NCBI RefSeq assembly: GCF_040833965.1
Contig: NZ_CP162142.1
Span: 496,001-560,000, forward strand
Source: Leptospira sp. WS39.C2
GTDB taxonomy: Bacteria; Spirochaetota; Leptospiria; Leptospirales; Leptospiraceae
Direction: 5' to 3'
DNA: 64,000 nucleotides
Positions within the stretch are counted from its first letter, which is position 1. Each line of letters starts with the position of its first letter. The notes below the pieces were generated by a model. The model was not told the origin of the DNA. It saw only the letters and a program-made list of their open reading frames with translations, and did no database searches. The position numbers and the translations under genes are program-made. Of this stretch, positions 9,285 to 19,136 are shown piece after piece.

Positions 9285-11104
9285 GTTATTTAGGAAAAAG
9301 ACAGGCATTACCTGTCATCATTAAAGGTCTTAAACGTTTAGAATACCGAGGTTATGATAGTGCCGGAGTTGCATTGTTAAACGGTGGTTTAGAGATTGTC
9401 AAAAAAAAAGGAAAAGTTGCTGATTTAGAATCTGAAATTGGAAATCGAAAATTAGAAGCAAGTCTTGGGATAGGTCATACACGTTGGGCTACCCATGGTG
9501 AACCTAATGATCGTAATGCGCATCCACACACTAGTTCTGATGGAAATCTTGCCATCATCCATAATGGTATCATTGAAAACTATAGTTCTATCAAAAAGGA
9601 ACTAGAAAGTAATGGCCACCAATTTAAGTCAGATACAGATTCTGAAGTATTAATTCATTTAATAGAAGAAATCAAAAAACAAAACCAATGTACCATCGAA
9701 GAAGCTGTTCGCCTTGCGTTGAATGAAGTAGTAGGTGCCTATGCTATTGTTGTTTTATCAAAAGACAATGAACGTTGTATGATTGCAGCAAGGAAAGGTT
9801 CACCTCTTGTAATTGGGATTGGTGAAGAAGAATATTTTGTTGCCTCTGATGCAACTCCCATTATCGAATATACAAACAATGTAACCTATCTCAATGACCA
9901 AGAAATGGCTGTCATTAAAGATGGAAGTTTGGTTGTTAAAAACTTAGAAAATGTTACAAAAACTCCATTCATTCAAAAATTAGAAATGGATTTAGAAGAC
10001 ATAGAGAAAGGTGGATACCCACACTTTATGTTAAAAGAAATTTTTGAACAACCAAAATCAATCCAAGATGCGATGCGTGGTCGGTTGGTATCTCGGGAAC
10101 ACCATTTATTCTTAAGTGGAATCGATCAGTATCTAAATCGTTTTTTAAATGCAGATCGTTTGATATTAGTAGGTTGTGGAACGTCATGGCATGCGGGTCT
10201 CATTGGTGAGTATCTCTTTGAAGATTTAGCACGTATCCCAACGGAAGTAGAATATGCGTCCGAATTTCGTTATAGAAATCCAATCGTGACAGAAAGAGAT
10301 GTTGTCATTGCAGTTTCACAATCGGGTGAAACGGCAGATACACTTGCTGCGATAGAGCTTGCAAAGTCAAAAGGTGCTTTGATTTTCGGAGTTTGTAATG
10401 TGGTAGGTTCTTCTATCGCAAGGGCTTCTCATGCAGGTGCCTATTTACATGCTGGTCCTGAAATTGGTGTGGCTTCAACAAAAGCTTTCACTTCACAAGT
10501 ATCTATCTTAACCATGATGGCCTTGTATTTGGGATTAAAAAGAGGTTCTATCTCTTTATCAGATTACCAAACCTTATTACTCGAATTGGATTCTATCCCT
10601 GATAAAGTATCAAAAATTCTAAGTAAAGACGAAGAAATTCGAAATATATCTGAACATTTTTATCGGGCGACTAACTTTCTTTATTTGGGACGCGGATTTA
10701 ATTTTCCAGTGGCTTTAGAAGGTGCACTAAAATTAAAAGAAATTTCATATATTCATGCAGAAGGATACCCTGCCGCAGAAATGAAACATGGTCCAATTGC
10801 TCTTATTGATGAAGATATGCCTGTAGTTTTCATCGCAACAAAAGATAGTTCTTATGAAAAAGTGATTTCCAATATCCAAGAAGTGAGAGCAAGGAAAGGA
10901 AAGGTCATTGCTATCGTGACAGAAGGTGACACAGAAATCAAAGGAATGGCTGATTACACATTTGAAATCCCAAAAACAGCAGATGCTCTTGTTCCTTTAC
11001 TTGCTGTAATACCATTACAACTTTTATCATACCACATAGCAATCTTAAGGGGATGTAATGTGGACCAACCTAGGAATTTAGCAAAATCTGTAACTGTGGA
11101 GTAA
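9269..11104 (+). CDS. glmS: Glutamine--fructose-6-phosphate aminotransferase (isomerizing)
   Basis: GlmS makes glucosamine-6-phosphate from fructose-6-phosphate and glutamine, the committed step to UDP-GlcNAc. The 611 residues match the family. MCGIVGYLG places the N-terminal nucleophile Cys right after the start Met, as required for the Ntn glutaminase domain; two SIS isomerase domains follow (VGCGTSWHAGL, SQSGETADTL and the C-terminal PRNLAKSVTVE tail). It overlaps the mutase gene by 16 bases, and the GlmU-like gene follows after 3 bases. There is no room for a glmS ribozyme leader, so that type of control is absent here. Confidence 0.96.
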   Translation: MCGIVGYLGKRQALPVIIKGLKRLEYRGYDSAGVALLNGGLEIVKKKGKVADLESEIGNRKLEASLGIGHTRWATHGEPNDRNAHPHTSSDGNLAIIHNGIIENYSSIKKELESNGHQFKSDTDSEVLIHLIEEIKKQNQCTIEEAVRLALNEVVGAYAIVVLSKDNERCMIAARKGSPLVIGIGEEEYFVASDATPIIEYTNNVTYLNDQEMAVIKDGSLVVKNLENVTKTPFIQKLEMDLEDIEKGGYPHFMLKEIFEQPKSIQDAMRGRLVSREHHLFLSGIDQYLNRFLNADRLILVGCGTSWHAGLIGEYLFEDLARIPTEVEYASEFRYRNPIVTERDVVIAVSQSGETADTLAAIELAKSKGALIFGVCNVVGSSIARASHAGAYLHAGPEIGVASTKAFTSQVSILTMMALYLGLKRGSISLSDYQTLLLELDSIPDKVSKILSKDEEIRNISEHFYRATNFLYLGRGFNFPVALEGALKLKEISYIHAEGYPAAEMKHGPIALIDEDMPVVFIATKDSSYEKVISNIQEVRARKGKVIAIVTEGDTEIKGMADYTFEIPKTADALVPLLAVIPLQLLSYHIAILRGCNVDQPRNLAKSVTVE

Positions 11105-11107
11105 CTT

Positions 11108-12139
11108 GTGAATCTCTTATTAGATGATTCAAAACGTAATCCAACGCTTGAACCTTTATCCAGGTTCCATTCATTTTTTGAATGGAATTTGGGTGGTATG
11201 ACCCTACTTGAAAAGTTAGAAAGGAAATACCCTGGTGCCAAAATTTTTTATAAAGGTCCAAACCAGGATTTTGAAACTCTCATATTCAATCGGTATCCAC
11301 ATGTATACCCTGCTACATTAGATACGTATGATTCCATTTATAGTTCTGATTCTTTTTTGCCATGGGAATTGCTTGGCACTGTGACTTCAATCATTGAAGA
11401 AACACTCACCATTGAAAAAGATTGGAAACGATTCCGTCAAAAATACAAAGCAAAACAATCAGGATTTTATGTTGTTGGTAAGGACAAACATCTATATATC
11501 CACGCTGGAGCGACCGTATATCCTGGTGTTGTCTTTGATACAACTCATGGACCTATTCTTATAGAAGATGGAGTGAAAATTTCATCTTTTAGTTTTTTAG
11601 AAGGTCCTTTGTTTGTTGGTAAAAATAGCCAAATAGATAATGCAAGAATCACTGGTGGAACTCTTATCGGTAACCAATGTCGCATTGGTGGAGAAGTTGA
11701 AAATTCAATCATTTTAGATTACACAAACAAACACCACGAAGGTTTTTTAGGGCATAGTTTTGTTTCCACTTGGGTAAATTTAGGAGCATTGTCAACTACC
11801 AGTGATTTAAAAAATAATTATGGAATCATAAAACTAAGAGTAGGCGATTCTATTGTTAATACTGGAACGATTAAATTTGGTTCCATCATTGGGCCATTTA
11901 CAAAATTAGCGATTGGTGTGATGGCAAATACAGGAACTGTTTTTGACATTGCAAGTAACATAGTTGAGTCAAGAATCCAAGGTTATGTGCCAGCTTTTAC
12001 TTGGATCAAACCTGGTGGGCGATACCGACTCGAAGAATTTATGTTTGATACCAAAAAAATTATGGCTCGTAGGAGTATGAATTTATTTGAATTCGAAGAT
12101 TTTTATCTGAGAAAACTTTATAGTAAGTGTACGGAGTAA
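11108..12139 (+). CDS. GlmU-like left-handed beta-helix protein (sugar-phosphate acyl/nucleotidyl transferase family)
   Basis: A 343-residue protein whose C-terminal two thirds consist of hexapeptide-type repeats, giving a left-handed beta-helix like the acetyltransferase half of GlmU. The N-terminal part lacks the LxxGxGTRM pyrophosphorylase loop of classical GlmU, so it resembles the GlmU family proteins annotated as putative sugar nucleotidyltransferases in Bacteroidetes and spirochaetes. Its position directly after glmM and glmS (GTG start at 11108 behind a GGAG site) suggests it acts on glucosamine-1-phosphate. Whether it has both GlmU activities cannot be read from the sequence. Confidence 0.75.
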   Translation: MNLLLDDSKRNPTLEPLSRFHSFFEWNLGGMTLLEKLERKYPGAKIFYKGPNQDFETLIFNRYPHVYPATLDTYDSIYSSDSFLPWELLGTVTSIIEETLTIEKDWKRFRQKYKAKQSGFYVVGKDKHLYIHAGATVYPGVVFDTTHGPILIEDGVKISSFSFLEGPLFVGKNSQIDNARITGGTLIGNQCRIGGEVENSIILDYTNKHHEGFLGHSFVSTWVNLGALSTTSDLKNNYGIIKLRVGDSIVNTGTIKFGSIIGPFTKLAIGVMANTGTVFDIASNIVESRIQGYVPAFTWIKPGGRYRLEEFMFDTKKIMARRSMNLFEFEDFYLRKLYSKCTE

Positions 12140-12142
12140 TTT

Positions 12143-13048
12143 ATGACACCTAGTTTATTGGCACATATCAATTCCGGCAAAACTGTAAGCATCGATGATC
12201 TAAGTTTTTTTTATATAGATGAAGGTAAAGGTGACGAAACCATTTTATTGTTACCAGGTTTTTTAACTACTTCATATAATTACCGTAAGTTGACAGAATT
12301 ATTGTCCACTCATTACAGGGTGATAGCACTTGATTTTCTTGGTACAGGTTTTAGTGGTAGGCCGGATGGTCCTTTGTCACATCGTTTACAAGCTCATTAT
12401 CTTCCCCAATTTTTAGAAAAAGTTGTGGGAGATAAAAAAGTGCATGTTGTTGCTTTTGATTATGCTTTACCAGTTTTATGTTTTGCTTTTAAAGAACATG
12501 CAAACCAGTTTAAATCCCTTTCTATATTTGGTGGGTTTATGAACTTACCTAAATTTAGATTTTATTTCCCATTACATTTTCTGCGTTTGCCAATAATCGG
12601 TGAGATATTTTCCTATTTGTTTCGTCCTCCTATCCTACGATTTTTTTACAAATGGTTTCTTGTGAAAAAAACTCATCATTTTACAAGTGAATGGGAAAAA
12701 ACAATGTATCATTTATTATTCGAAGGGAAAAATCGAAAAAATACTTTAGAATTCATTCGAAACGTAGACAGGTCTACCCATGCTCTTCGTGAAATTGAAG
12801 AAGGTGCCAAACAATTTGTTGGTTTGAGACAAATTTATATTGGAGATGAAGACTTTCGTATATCTCCAAACCAAACGGAATATATGAAAGAAACTCTAAG
12901 GACTAGTAGCCTTGTTTTTTTACCATGTAAACATTTGCCAATGGAAGAATGTCCTAACGTTGTTTATGAAAAACTACATTTTTTCGTAGATAGTTTTTCA
13001 CACAAAAAAACGAAAACATTCCACTTTAACAAACAAAACAAGGAATAA
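12143..13048 (+). CDS. Alpha/beta hydrolase
   Basis: A 301-residue alpha/beta-hydrolase fold protein: the oxyanion HG-type motif reads [16 protein letters not shown], and [13 protein letters not shown] matches the D-x-x-G-x-G-x-S-x-R segment typical of epoxide-hydrolase or haloalkane-dehalogenase-like members. The nucleophile elbow should be near [10 protein letters not shown], where an Asp (not Ser) stands in the elbow position, as in those Asp-nucleophile enzymes. The late [10 protein letters not shown] segment can supply the catalytic His. It begins three bases after the GlmU-like gene and ends just before the carboxyltransferase, so it may be co-transcribed, but the substrate is unknown. 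Confidence 0.75.
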   Translation: MTPSLLAHINSGKTVSIDDLSFFYIDEGKGDETILLLPGFLTTSYNYRKLTELLSTHYRVIALDFLGTGFSGRPDGPLSHRLQAHYLPQFLEKVVGDKKVHVVAFDYALPVLCFAFKEHANQFKSLSIFGGFMNLPKFRFYFPLHFLRLPIIGEIFSYLFRPPILRFFYKWFLVKKTHHFTSEWEKTMYHLLFEGKNRKNTLEFIRNVDRSTHALREIEEGAKQFVGLRQIYIGDEDFRISPNQTEYMKETLRTSSLVFLPCKHLPMEECPNVVYEKLHFFVDSFSHKKTKTFHFNKQNKE

Positions 13049-13049
13049 T

Positions 13050-14651
13050 ATGGAACGCCTGATTTCTAAAATAAACACGTTATCCTCTGATTTTATAGCG
13101 AATCGTACATCATATTTAGAAACTCTAGTGCCCATTCGTAAAATCATCGAACAAGTGAAGTTAGGTGGTGGAAAAAAAGCCCTTGAAAAACATAAATCAA
13201 GAGGAAAACTCACAGCGAGAGAAAGAATCGCTGAACTGATTGATGCAAATTCTGAGTTTATGGAAATCTGTGGACTTGCTGCCGAAGGTGTTTACCCAGA
13301 CCCTGTTCCATCAGCTGGAATCATCACAGGGATTGGAAAGGTAGAGGGTGTTGACTGTATGATTGTTGCCAATGATGCAACGGTAAAAGGTGGAACGTAT
13401 TATCCACTCACAGTTAAAAAACATGTTCGCGCCCAAGAGATAGCCGAAAACAATTCGTTACCTTGTATTTATTTAGTCGATTCTGGTGGAGCATTTTTGC
13501 CAATGCAAGACGAAGTGTTCCCAGACAAAGATCATTTTGGTAGAATATTTTTTAACCAAGCAAGGATGAGTGCTAAAGGGATTTCCCAGATAGCGGTTGT
13601 TATGGGTTCCTGTACAGCCGGTGGAGCATACATCCCTGCGATGTCTGATGAATCAGTCATTGTAAAAGGAAATGGTACAATATTTTTAGGTGGCCCTCCG
13701 CTTGTAAAAGCGGCTACTGGTGAAGTTGTCACTGGTGAGGAGTTAGGTGGGGCTGATGTACATTGTCGTATTTCGGGAGTGACCGACCATTATGCAGAGG
13801 ATGATTTCCATGCCCTCGAAATTACCAGATCCATTATTAAAAATTTAAATTCAAAATCGTATACAATTCCAAAAGAGATCGAAGAACCTTTATATCCTAC
13901 AGAAGAGATATATGGAATCATTGAAAGAGATTCTCGTAAATCTTATGATCCAAGAGAAATCATTTCACGTTTAGTCGATGGTTCTAGATTTCATGAATTT
14001 AAGAAACTCTATGCAACTACAATTGTTACAGGTTTTGCTGAAATTTATGGTCATCCAATTGGTATCATTGCCAATCATGGTGTATTATTTTCTGAATCCG
14101 CTTTAAAAGCATCCCACTTTATAGAACTTTGTGACCAACGAAGGATCCCTCTCCTTTTCCTACAAAACATCACTGGATTTATGGTGGGGAAAAAATATGA
14201 AAATAATGGAATTGCTCGTGATGGAGCAAAGATGGTTAATGCTGTTTCCACAACTACTGTTCCAAAACTAACGATTGTTACTGGTGGTTCGTATGGTGCC
14301 GGAAATTATGGGATGTGTGGTCGGGCGTTTGCACCAGATTTTTTATGGATGTGGCCAAATGCACGGATCTCTGTCATGGGTGGAGAACAAGCAGCCAATG
14401 TTTTATGGACTGTGAAAAAGGACCAAAAAGAATCGCTTGGAGAAACCATCCTACCTGAGGAAGAAATTAGTTTTAAAAAACCAATTTTAGATGATTATGA
14501 AAAAAAATCATCTGCTGTGTATAGCTCTGCAAGGCTTTGGGATGATGGGATCATTGATCCTGCTGAAACAAGAAAGGTATTAGGTAAGGCATTGTTTGTC
14601 CTCAGCAGAAGGAAAGAAGAAAGAAAACCATTCGGTGTCTTTAGAATGTAA
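13050..14651 (+). CDS. Acyl-CoA carboxylase carboxyltransferase (beta) subunit, methylcrotonyl-CoA type
   Basis: The 533-residue biotin-dependent carboxyltransferase transfers CO2 from carboxybiotin to an acyl-CoA. It follows the MCC beta pattern closely: [22 protein letters not shown] and [17 protein letters not shown] segments in the N-terminal half, [14 protein letters not shown] after it, and the second carboxyltransferase half with [17 protein letters not shown]. Methylcrotonyl-CoA carboxylase acts in leucine and isovalerate breakdown; propionyl- or geranyl-CoA enzymes are alternatives. The biotin carboxylase and carrier partners are not adjacent but lie near 50-52 kb in this window. SD AAGGA lies eight bases before the ATG. 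Confidence 0.88.
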   Translation: MERLISKINTLSSDFIANRTSYLETLVPIRKIIEQVKLGGGKKALEKHKSRGKLTARERIAELIDANSEFMEICGLAAEGVYPDPVPSAGIITGIGKVEGVDCMIVANDATVKGGTYYPLTVKKHVRAQEIAENNSLPCIYLVDSGGAFLPMQDEVFPDKDHFGRIFFNQARMSAKGISQIAVVMGSCTAGGAYIPAMSDESVIVKGNGTIFLGGPPLVKAATGEVVTGEELGGADVHCRISGVTDHYAEDDFHALEITRSIIKNLNSKSYTIPKEIEEPLYPTEEIYGIIERDSRKSYDPREIISRLVDGSRFHEFKKLYATTIVTGFAEIYGHPIGIIANHGVLFSESALKASHFIELCDQRRIPLLFLQNITGFMVGKKYENNGIARDGAKMVNAVSTTTVPKLTIVTGGSYGAGNYGMCGRAFAPDFLWMWPNARISVMGGEQAANVLWTVKKDQKESLGETILPEEEISFKKPILDDYEKKSSAVYSSARLWDDGIIDPAETRKVLGKALFVLSRRKEERKPFGVFRM

Positions 14652-14695
14652 TTTTTTTCCTTTTCATTTCTTATTCAGGTGCAAACGTAAATCAA

Positions 14696-15055
14696 ATGCT
14701 CATTCACGAAACGTCTTCCAAGCAAGTAGTTGTCATCACCATTGAAGGTGAAGTCGATTTGTACAATGCAAAAGAATTAAAAGACATTCTCGATGACAAA
14801 ATGCGCAGACACCAATATGAGATTGTAGTGAATTTAGAAAAAGTTCCGTTTATGGATAGCTCTGGAATTGGTACACTTGTCACTGCTATGTACAAACTCA
14901 AAAAATACCATGGGAATCTCAAGGTATGTAGTGTTCACGGTTCTGTTGCAAAAGTGTTTAAAATGACAGGTATGGAAAGCCATCTAGAGGTGTTTGATAC
15001 AGAAGAATTGGCTGTCCAATCCCTCATCAAAGAACGAAATTCTCAAACCGAATGA
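14696..15055 (+). CDS. STAS-domain anti-sigma factor antagonist (SpoIIAA/RsbV-like)
   Basis: A 119-residue single STAS domain. The FMDSSGIGTL segment (Asp54-Ser55-Ser56-Gly57) is the phosphorylation loop of SpoIIAA/RsbV proteins, in which a Ser is phosphorylated by an anti-sigma kinase and dephosphorylated by a PP2C/SpoIIE phosphatase. Two such phosphatases lie elsewhere in this window (26.1-27.4 and 57.1-59.1 kb), but no RsbW-type kinase does, so pairing is speculative. The last 13 bases overlap the 3' end of the convergent DJ-1 gene. Confidence 0.9.
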   Translation: MLIHETSSKQVVVITIEGEVDLYNAKELKDILDDKMRRHQYEIVVNLEKVPFMDSSGIGTLVTAMYKLKKYHGNLKVCSVHGSVAKVFKMTGMESHLEVFDTEELAVQSLIKERNSQTE

Positions 15056-15609
15056 GGTAGTTGTAGTCCTCGTTTTACATTTTCCATCACTTCTTTCCCT
15101 TCAAATAATTCTAAAAGATACAAAGCAAACTCAAACGCCGAACCAGGACCAACACTTGTATGGATGTGTTGGTAGGACTCAATTCGTTTCCCCGTATACC
15201 TTCCACCAGCACCCAAAGCCAAGTCATCATCAGAAGGAAAAGCTGTATAAGGATCATCTCCTGTTAGGATTTGAAATTTGCGTAACACAGCAGGGGCAGC
15301 ACAAATGGCTCCGATGATTTTTTTTGACTTATGAAATGACTGTAACATCGATTCGATAGTGGGATCCGCCATTAGATTCTTTGTGCCGTTTAGTCCACCA
15401 GGAAGGATGATGGCATCAAATTCATTTGGGTTGGTTTCGGAAAAAGTTTGGTCTGAGAGGTGGATTGTATTTCTAGAAGCGATCACTGGCTCTTTTGATT
15501 TACTCACAGAGACAACCTTTACATTCCCACGGCGTAAAACATCTATGAGAATGATGGCCTCCATTTCTTCAAATCCAGGACATAGGGGAATCAAAACCTG
15601 AGTTGCCAT
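15043..15609 (-). CDS. DJ-1/PfpI family protein
   Basis: A 188-residue DJ-1/ThiJ/PfpI domain protein. The nucleophile elbow reads GAICAAPAVL with Cys103, and Glu15 in PGFEEMEAI corresponds to the acidic residue that polarises this Cys in DJ-1. Family members act as deglycases or glyoxalases, stress chaperones or redox sensors; the length and the FEEMEAI motif point to the true DJ-1 branch rather than PfpI proteases. It stands alone on the minus strand, divergent from the htrA gene. Confidence 0.88.
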   Translation of the reverse strand: MATQVLIPLCPGFEEMEAIILIDVLRRGNVKVVSVSKSKEPVIASRNTIHLSDQTFSETNPNEFDAIILPGGLNGTKNLMADPTIESMLQSFHKSKKIIGAICAAPAVLRKFQILTGDDPYTAFPSDDDLALGAGGRYTGKRIESYQHIHTSVGPGSAFEFALYLLELFEGKEVMENVKRGLQLPHSV

Positions 15610-15676
15610 ACTAAGATTTGTTTGACTTGTTACAATTTGTTCAAGTTTTTTTGTAAAAAAACGATTCCAAGAAATG

Positions 15677-15705
15677 GGAACTTTCCCCCCGTTTCTAGGG
15701 TCTTA
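15677..15705 (+). promoter_or_regulatory. ECF/sigma-E-like promoter upstream of the HtrA protease gene
   Basis: GGAACTT (15677-15683) and GTCTTA (15700-15705) are separated by 16 bases, very like the sigma-E consensus GGAACTT-N15/16-(G)TC of envelope-stress promoters. It stands 22 bases before the TTG start of an HtrA protease, a classic target of envelope-stress sigma factors. An overlapping TATACT (15704-15709) could be a sigma-70 -10 box but has no good -35. Confidence 0.5.
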
Positions 15706-15726
15706 TACTATAGGAGAGAGTATTCA

Positions 15727-16884
15727 TTGTCTATGACTGAGAAAAAAACGAATCCTTTACGTTACATCGCAATTGCCTTTAGCTTTTTATTACTTGGGAC
15801 ATTTTTATCTCCCATCTTAACTTGCGGAAATTCATCTGAAAACCCATTACAACTCAAAGCGGACGGCGGTGAAAAATTATCACCTGCACAAACACAAGCC
15901 GTTGCCTTAGAAGATGCTTTCCAAGAAGTATTTGATCGTGTCTCCCCAAGTGTTGTTTCCATCGCAACAGAAGGAACAGTGAATGTTCCTCTCCACCCGT
16001 TTGAATATTTTTTTGGCCCTCCACAAAACCAAAGGAGAGGATCACGCCAACAAAAACTTTCAGGACTAGGATCTGGAATCGTGTTAAACGAAGAAGGATA
16101 CATTATGACTAACCACCATGTGATCCAAAACATGAATAAGTTTACGGTAAAATTAAAAAACAGAAGTGAGTATGAAGCAAAATTAATTGGATCTGATTCT
16201 ACTGCTGATATTGCTTTATTAAAAATCAATGCACCAAAAGGAATTTTATCACCGAGTATTATCGGAGATTCAAGCAAAGTGAGAGTAGGGAACTGGGCCA
16301 TTGCGATTGGAGCTCCTCTTGGCCTTGAACAATCTTTTACTGTTGGTGTGGTCTCTGCCATACAAAGGGGAGGACTCGACAAGTCTGGTCTTGCTTACAT
16401 CCAAACGGATGCGGCCATCAACCAAGGGAATAGTGGAGGACCGCTCCTCAATATCAGAGGGGAAGTGGTAGGAATCAACCGTATGATTGTGAGCCAATCT
16501 GGTGGATCCGATGGGATTGGGTTTGCCATCCCGATCAATGAAGCAAGACGAGTTGTGGAAGAACTCAAAATGAATGGGAAGGTGGCAAGGGCTTGGATTG
16601 GGGCTGCACTTCAATATATATCACCGAGAGACATCGCCCAACTGGGACTGAAAAATAACCAAGGAGCCATCATCCACCAAATCCAAAAAGGAGCTCCTGC
16701 GGATAAAGCAGGACTTCAAATTATGGATGTAATTGTTGAAATCGATGGAAAACCCGTACGAACTCCAGATGAAGTTGTGGGAATCATCGTGAATTCGCAG
16801 ATTGGCAAAAGCATTGAGTTAAAAATCATTCGAAATAAAAATGAAATCTTGACGTCCATCACTCCAGAGAAGAAACCCAATTGA
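15727..16884 (+). CDS. HtrA/DegQ-type periplasmic serine protease
   Basis: An envelope quality-control protease of the HtrA family. Counting from the ATG at 15733, an N-terminal hydrophobic segment (10-30) ends in LTC, so it is exported and either anchored or lipidated at Cys31. The chymotrypsin-like domain has the triad His129 (TNHHVI), Asp159 (TADIALLKI) and Ser234 (GNSGGPL), and one PDZ domain follows (about 290-380). A single PDZ makes it DegS/HhoA-like in layout. The GGAGAG ribosome-binding site at 15712-15717 fits the TTG at 15727 better than the ATG. An ECF-like promoter lies just upstream, and ruvB follows after one base. Confidence 0.92.
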   Translation: MSMTEKKTNPLRYIAIAFSFLLLGTFLSPILTCGNSSENPLQLKADGGEKLSPAQTQAVALEDAFQEVFDRVSPSVVSIATEGTVNVPLHPFEYFFGPPQNQRRGSRQQKLSGLGSGIVLNEEGYIMTNHHVIQNMNKFTVKLKNRSEYEAKLIGSDSTADIALLKINAPKGILSPSIIGDSSKVRVGNWAIAIGAPLGLEQSFTVGVVSAIQRGGLDKSGLAYIQTDAAINQGNSGGPLLNIRGEVVGINRMIVSQSGGSDGIGFAIPINEARRVVEELKMNGKVARAWIGAALQYISPRDIAQLGLKNNQGAIIHQIQKGAPADKAGLQIMDVIVEIDGKPVRTPDEVVGIIVNSQIGKSIELKIIRNKNEILTSITPEKKPN

Positions 16885-16885
16885 G

Positions 16886-17911
16886 GTGAGTTTACGAGAA
16901 GATTGGATGCAAGCGGGCGAAGAAGAACCAAACCTTCGCCCAACAAAATTGTCTGAGTTTATTGGACAAAAAGAGGTTCTAGCCAATCTATCTGTTTATG
17001 TAGAAGCGGCTCGCAAACGAAAAAGCCCACTCGACCATGTTCTCATCTCAGGCCCCCCTGGGCTCGGCAAAACTACCCTTGCAAACATCATTGCCAATGA
17101 ACTAGCCGTTGCCTTCACTCCGACTTCAGCACCAGCGATTTCGAAAGGGGCTGATTTGGTGCGGTTTCTAACTCTACTCAAAACAAACGAAGTTCTTTTC
17201 ATCGATGAAATCCATGGTTTCATTAAAAAACAGGAAGAACTTTTGTATCCAGCCATGGAGAACTTTTTTGTCGATTTGGTTGTTGGGGAAGGTGTTACCG
17301 CAAATGCCTTACAAATCCAACTCCAACCTTTTACACTAGTTGGAGCAACAACAAGGTCTGGGCTTGTCAGTGATCCTTTAAAATCGAGATTTGGAATCCA
17401 TCTCAAACTTGATTTTTATACGGATGAGGAAATGCAAATCATTGTGGATCGTTCTGCCAAATTGCTAGGTGTCAACCTCGGTGAAGGTGTGGCGATGGAA
17501 GTTGGGAAACGCAGTCGTAAAACTCCAAGGATCGCCAACCATCTTTTAAAGCGAGTTCGCGATTTTGCTGAAGTCAATAATGAAACATCCGTTAGTTTAA
17601 AAACATGTCGTTATGCATTTGAAAGGATGGGTGTGGACCATTTGGGGCTTGATGCAGTTGATAGGCAAATCCTCGACATTCTCATATCGAGGTATGGGGG
17701 AGGTCCAGTTGGAATCAAACCCATTGCCGTTGTCCTCGGGGAAGAGGAACGCACAATCGAAGACACTTATGAACCTTTCCTAGTCAGAGTGGGCCTAATC
17801 GACCGCACTCCACAAGGCCGAGTGGCTACGAAAAAAGCTTACGAACATTTAGGACTTCCGTATATTGGAAATACGGGAGAAAATCGTGAAAATGGCCCCA
17901 CTCTCTTTTGA
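16886..17911 (+). CDS. ruvB: Holliday junction branch-migration helicase RuvB
   Basis: RuvB is the AAA+ motor that with RuvA drives branch migration at Holliday junctions. The 341 residues include Walker A GPPGLGKT (56-63), Walker [10 protein letters not shown], sensor 1 LVGATTRSG, and a C-terminal winged helix with [11 protein letters not shown]. The GTG start at 16886 sits one base after the protease stop with a GAGGTG context. ruvA and ruvC are not in the window. The 3' end overlaps the start region of the TonB-like gene. Confidence 0.97.
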   Translation: MSLREDWMQAGEEEPNLRPTKLSEFIGQKEVLANLSVYVEAARKRKSPLDHVLISGPPGLGKTTLANIIANELAVAFTPTSAPAISKGADLVRFLTLLKTNEVLFIDEIHGFIKKQEELLYPAMENFFVDLVVGEGVTANALQIQLQPFTLVGATTRSGLVSDPLKSRFGIHLKLDFYTDEEMQIIVDRSAKLLGVNLGEGVAMEVGKRSRKTPRIANHLLKRVRDFAEVNNETSVSLKTCRYAFERMGVDHLGLDAVDRQILDILISRYGGGPVGIKPIAVVLGEEERTIEDTYEPFLVRVGLIDRTPQGRVATKKAYEHLGLPYIGNTGENRENGPTLF

Positions 17912-18809
17912 TTTCCGATTACCCGAAAAAGAAGAAGGGGAAAAACGTCTCTTTTTTGCTTTCACATTTGTAATCCTACTTGCGTCCTTTTTTTTGGCTC
18001 ACCTCATCACAAGGAATATGTTGTGGAAGATGTGGGCAGAAGAACAAACCTTGGAAAACCTCGGACCCAAAGAACAAGAAAAAATATACGAAGTGCTCGT
18101 AGAACAACAGTTCATCAATCCTGATAAAAAAGATGAGTACAAAGCCTTATCTAACAAAGATTCGGCGGGTGGTGGAGGGATCACAGAAAAACAAGGATTC
18201 CACACATTAACCCAATTTAGAGAATTCATAATGGGGAGTAATTCATCCACTCCTAGTAAATCTCAACCCAAATCAGAAGAATCCAAAGAAGATGAACTTT
18301 TTGAATTTGGAATTTTTAAAGCAGATCCAAAAACCAATTCCAACTCAGAAGAACGTCCTAACCAAGCGGCTAACGCTGGCCAAATGACGAAAATTCCTTT
18401 TAATTATCGTTTCCAACAAGACTTTTTATTTCGATGGGATGGAGCAAAGGCTCTCACGATTCCCACCAAACAGTTAGCAGGTTATTATTATTTTAAAAAC
18501 ATGTTAAAACGAATTGAGGAATCCTTTGCCCCTCCAGGTGGAGGAAATTATGCTTACCGTGATATGGCAGGTATAGTTGCCAGAGAAGGGATCAAAGAAG
18601 GGGAGACCAAAGTTTTATTTATGTTAAGTGAACAAGGTCAAGTTTTGGATGTGAGATTGGTATCATCCCAAGGACAGGTGGTTGTAGACCAAGCTTGTCT
18701 TGATTCCATCCGAGGCCAAAACTTTGGACCTGTTCCCGAAGAAGTTAAAGCCAAAGGATTAATCTTTGGCATAAATTTTATTTTCCCAGGGATTCGTTAT
18801 TACCGCTAA
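17886..18809 (+). CDS. TonB-like energy-transducer family protein
   Basis: A short cytoplasmic head, one transmembrane segment (about residues 20-40 from the chosen start), a long Gln/Ser/Glu-rich periplasmic linker, and a C-terminal domain ending [19 protein letters not shown], which resembles the TonB C-terminal fold (the conserved V-x-x-x-SSG...D.a.l.alr..F.PlP pattern). TonB-type proteins couple the inner-membrane proton gradient to outer-membrane receptors. The GTG at 17886 follows GGGAGA by five bases; the frame continues upstream inside ruvB to 17865. No ExbB or ExbD gene is nearby, so its partner motor is unknown. Confidence 0.7.
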   Translation: MKMAPLSFDFRLPEKEEGEKRLFFAFTFVILLASFFLAHLITRNMLWKMWAEEQTLENLGPKEQEKIYEVLVEQQFINPDKKDEYKALSNKDSAGGGGITEKQGFHTLTQFREFIMGSNSSTPSKSQPKSEESKEDELFEFGIFKADPKTNSNSEERPNQAANAGQMTKIPFNYRFQQDFLFRWDGAKALTIPTKQLAGYYYFKNMLKRIEESFAPPGGGNYAYRDMAGIVAREGIKEGETKVLFMLSEQGQVLDVRLVSSQGQVVVDQACLDSIRGQNFGPVPEEVKAKGLIFGINFIFPGIRYYR

Positions 18810-18820
18810 TGCTTAAACAT

Positions 18821-19132
18821 TCATTCGTTGAGTAAAGTACAACCATACTCTTTCGATTGGAATTTTGCCGTATTGGTTCTACCTAGACCTTTTACGGTTA
18901 CTGAAAGATTTTCTTTGTCTAATTTGAATTCACTGATAGGAACCCATTGCCTTGCAAAATCATGGCATTGTTCTTCTGATAACTCCATCACAAAGTAACA
19001 GCTACAATATTCTTTTGAGTAAAAACTCGAAATGATAGAAGGAAAACTAGATAAATGTTTCCAATTCCACTGTGCCCAAAACAAGAGTATCAAAAATACA
19101 AGAGATAAAATAACAGAGATTTTACGTTTCAT
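18821..19132 (-). CDS. Small membrane-anchored hypothetical protein (103 aa)
   Basis: Residues 6-21 form a hydrophobic segment after a basic start, so the protein is secreted or anchored. The rest holds four Cys, including a close CSCYF pair, suggesting disulphides in the periplasm. It begins four bases after the stop of the serine hydrolase gene and is probably expressed with it. The family is not recognised. Confidence 0.6.
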   Translation of the reverse strand: MKRKISVILSLVFLILLFWAQWNWKHLSSFPSIISSFYSKEYCSCYFVMELSEEQCHDFARQWVPISEFKLDKENLSVTVKGLGRTNTAKFQSKEYGCTLLNE

Positions 19133-19136
19133 AGAT

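Noticed and set aside
9200..9300. glmS ribozyme upstream of glmS
   Set aside because: The mutase coding sequence runs into glmS with a 16-base overlap, leaving no leader.
15762..16382. 206-residue reading frame antisense to the HtrA gene
   Set aside because: It lies wholly opposite a clear protease gene, has no ribosome-binding site or family motif, and is rich in Ser, Pro and Trp as expected of a shadow frame.
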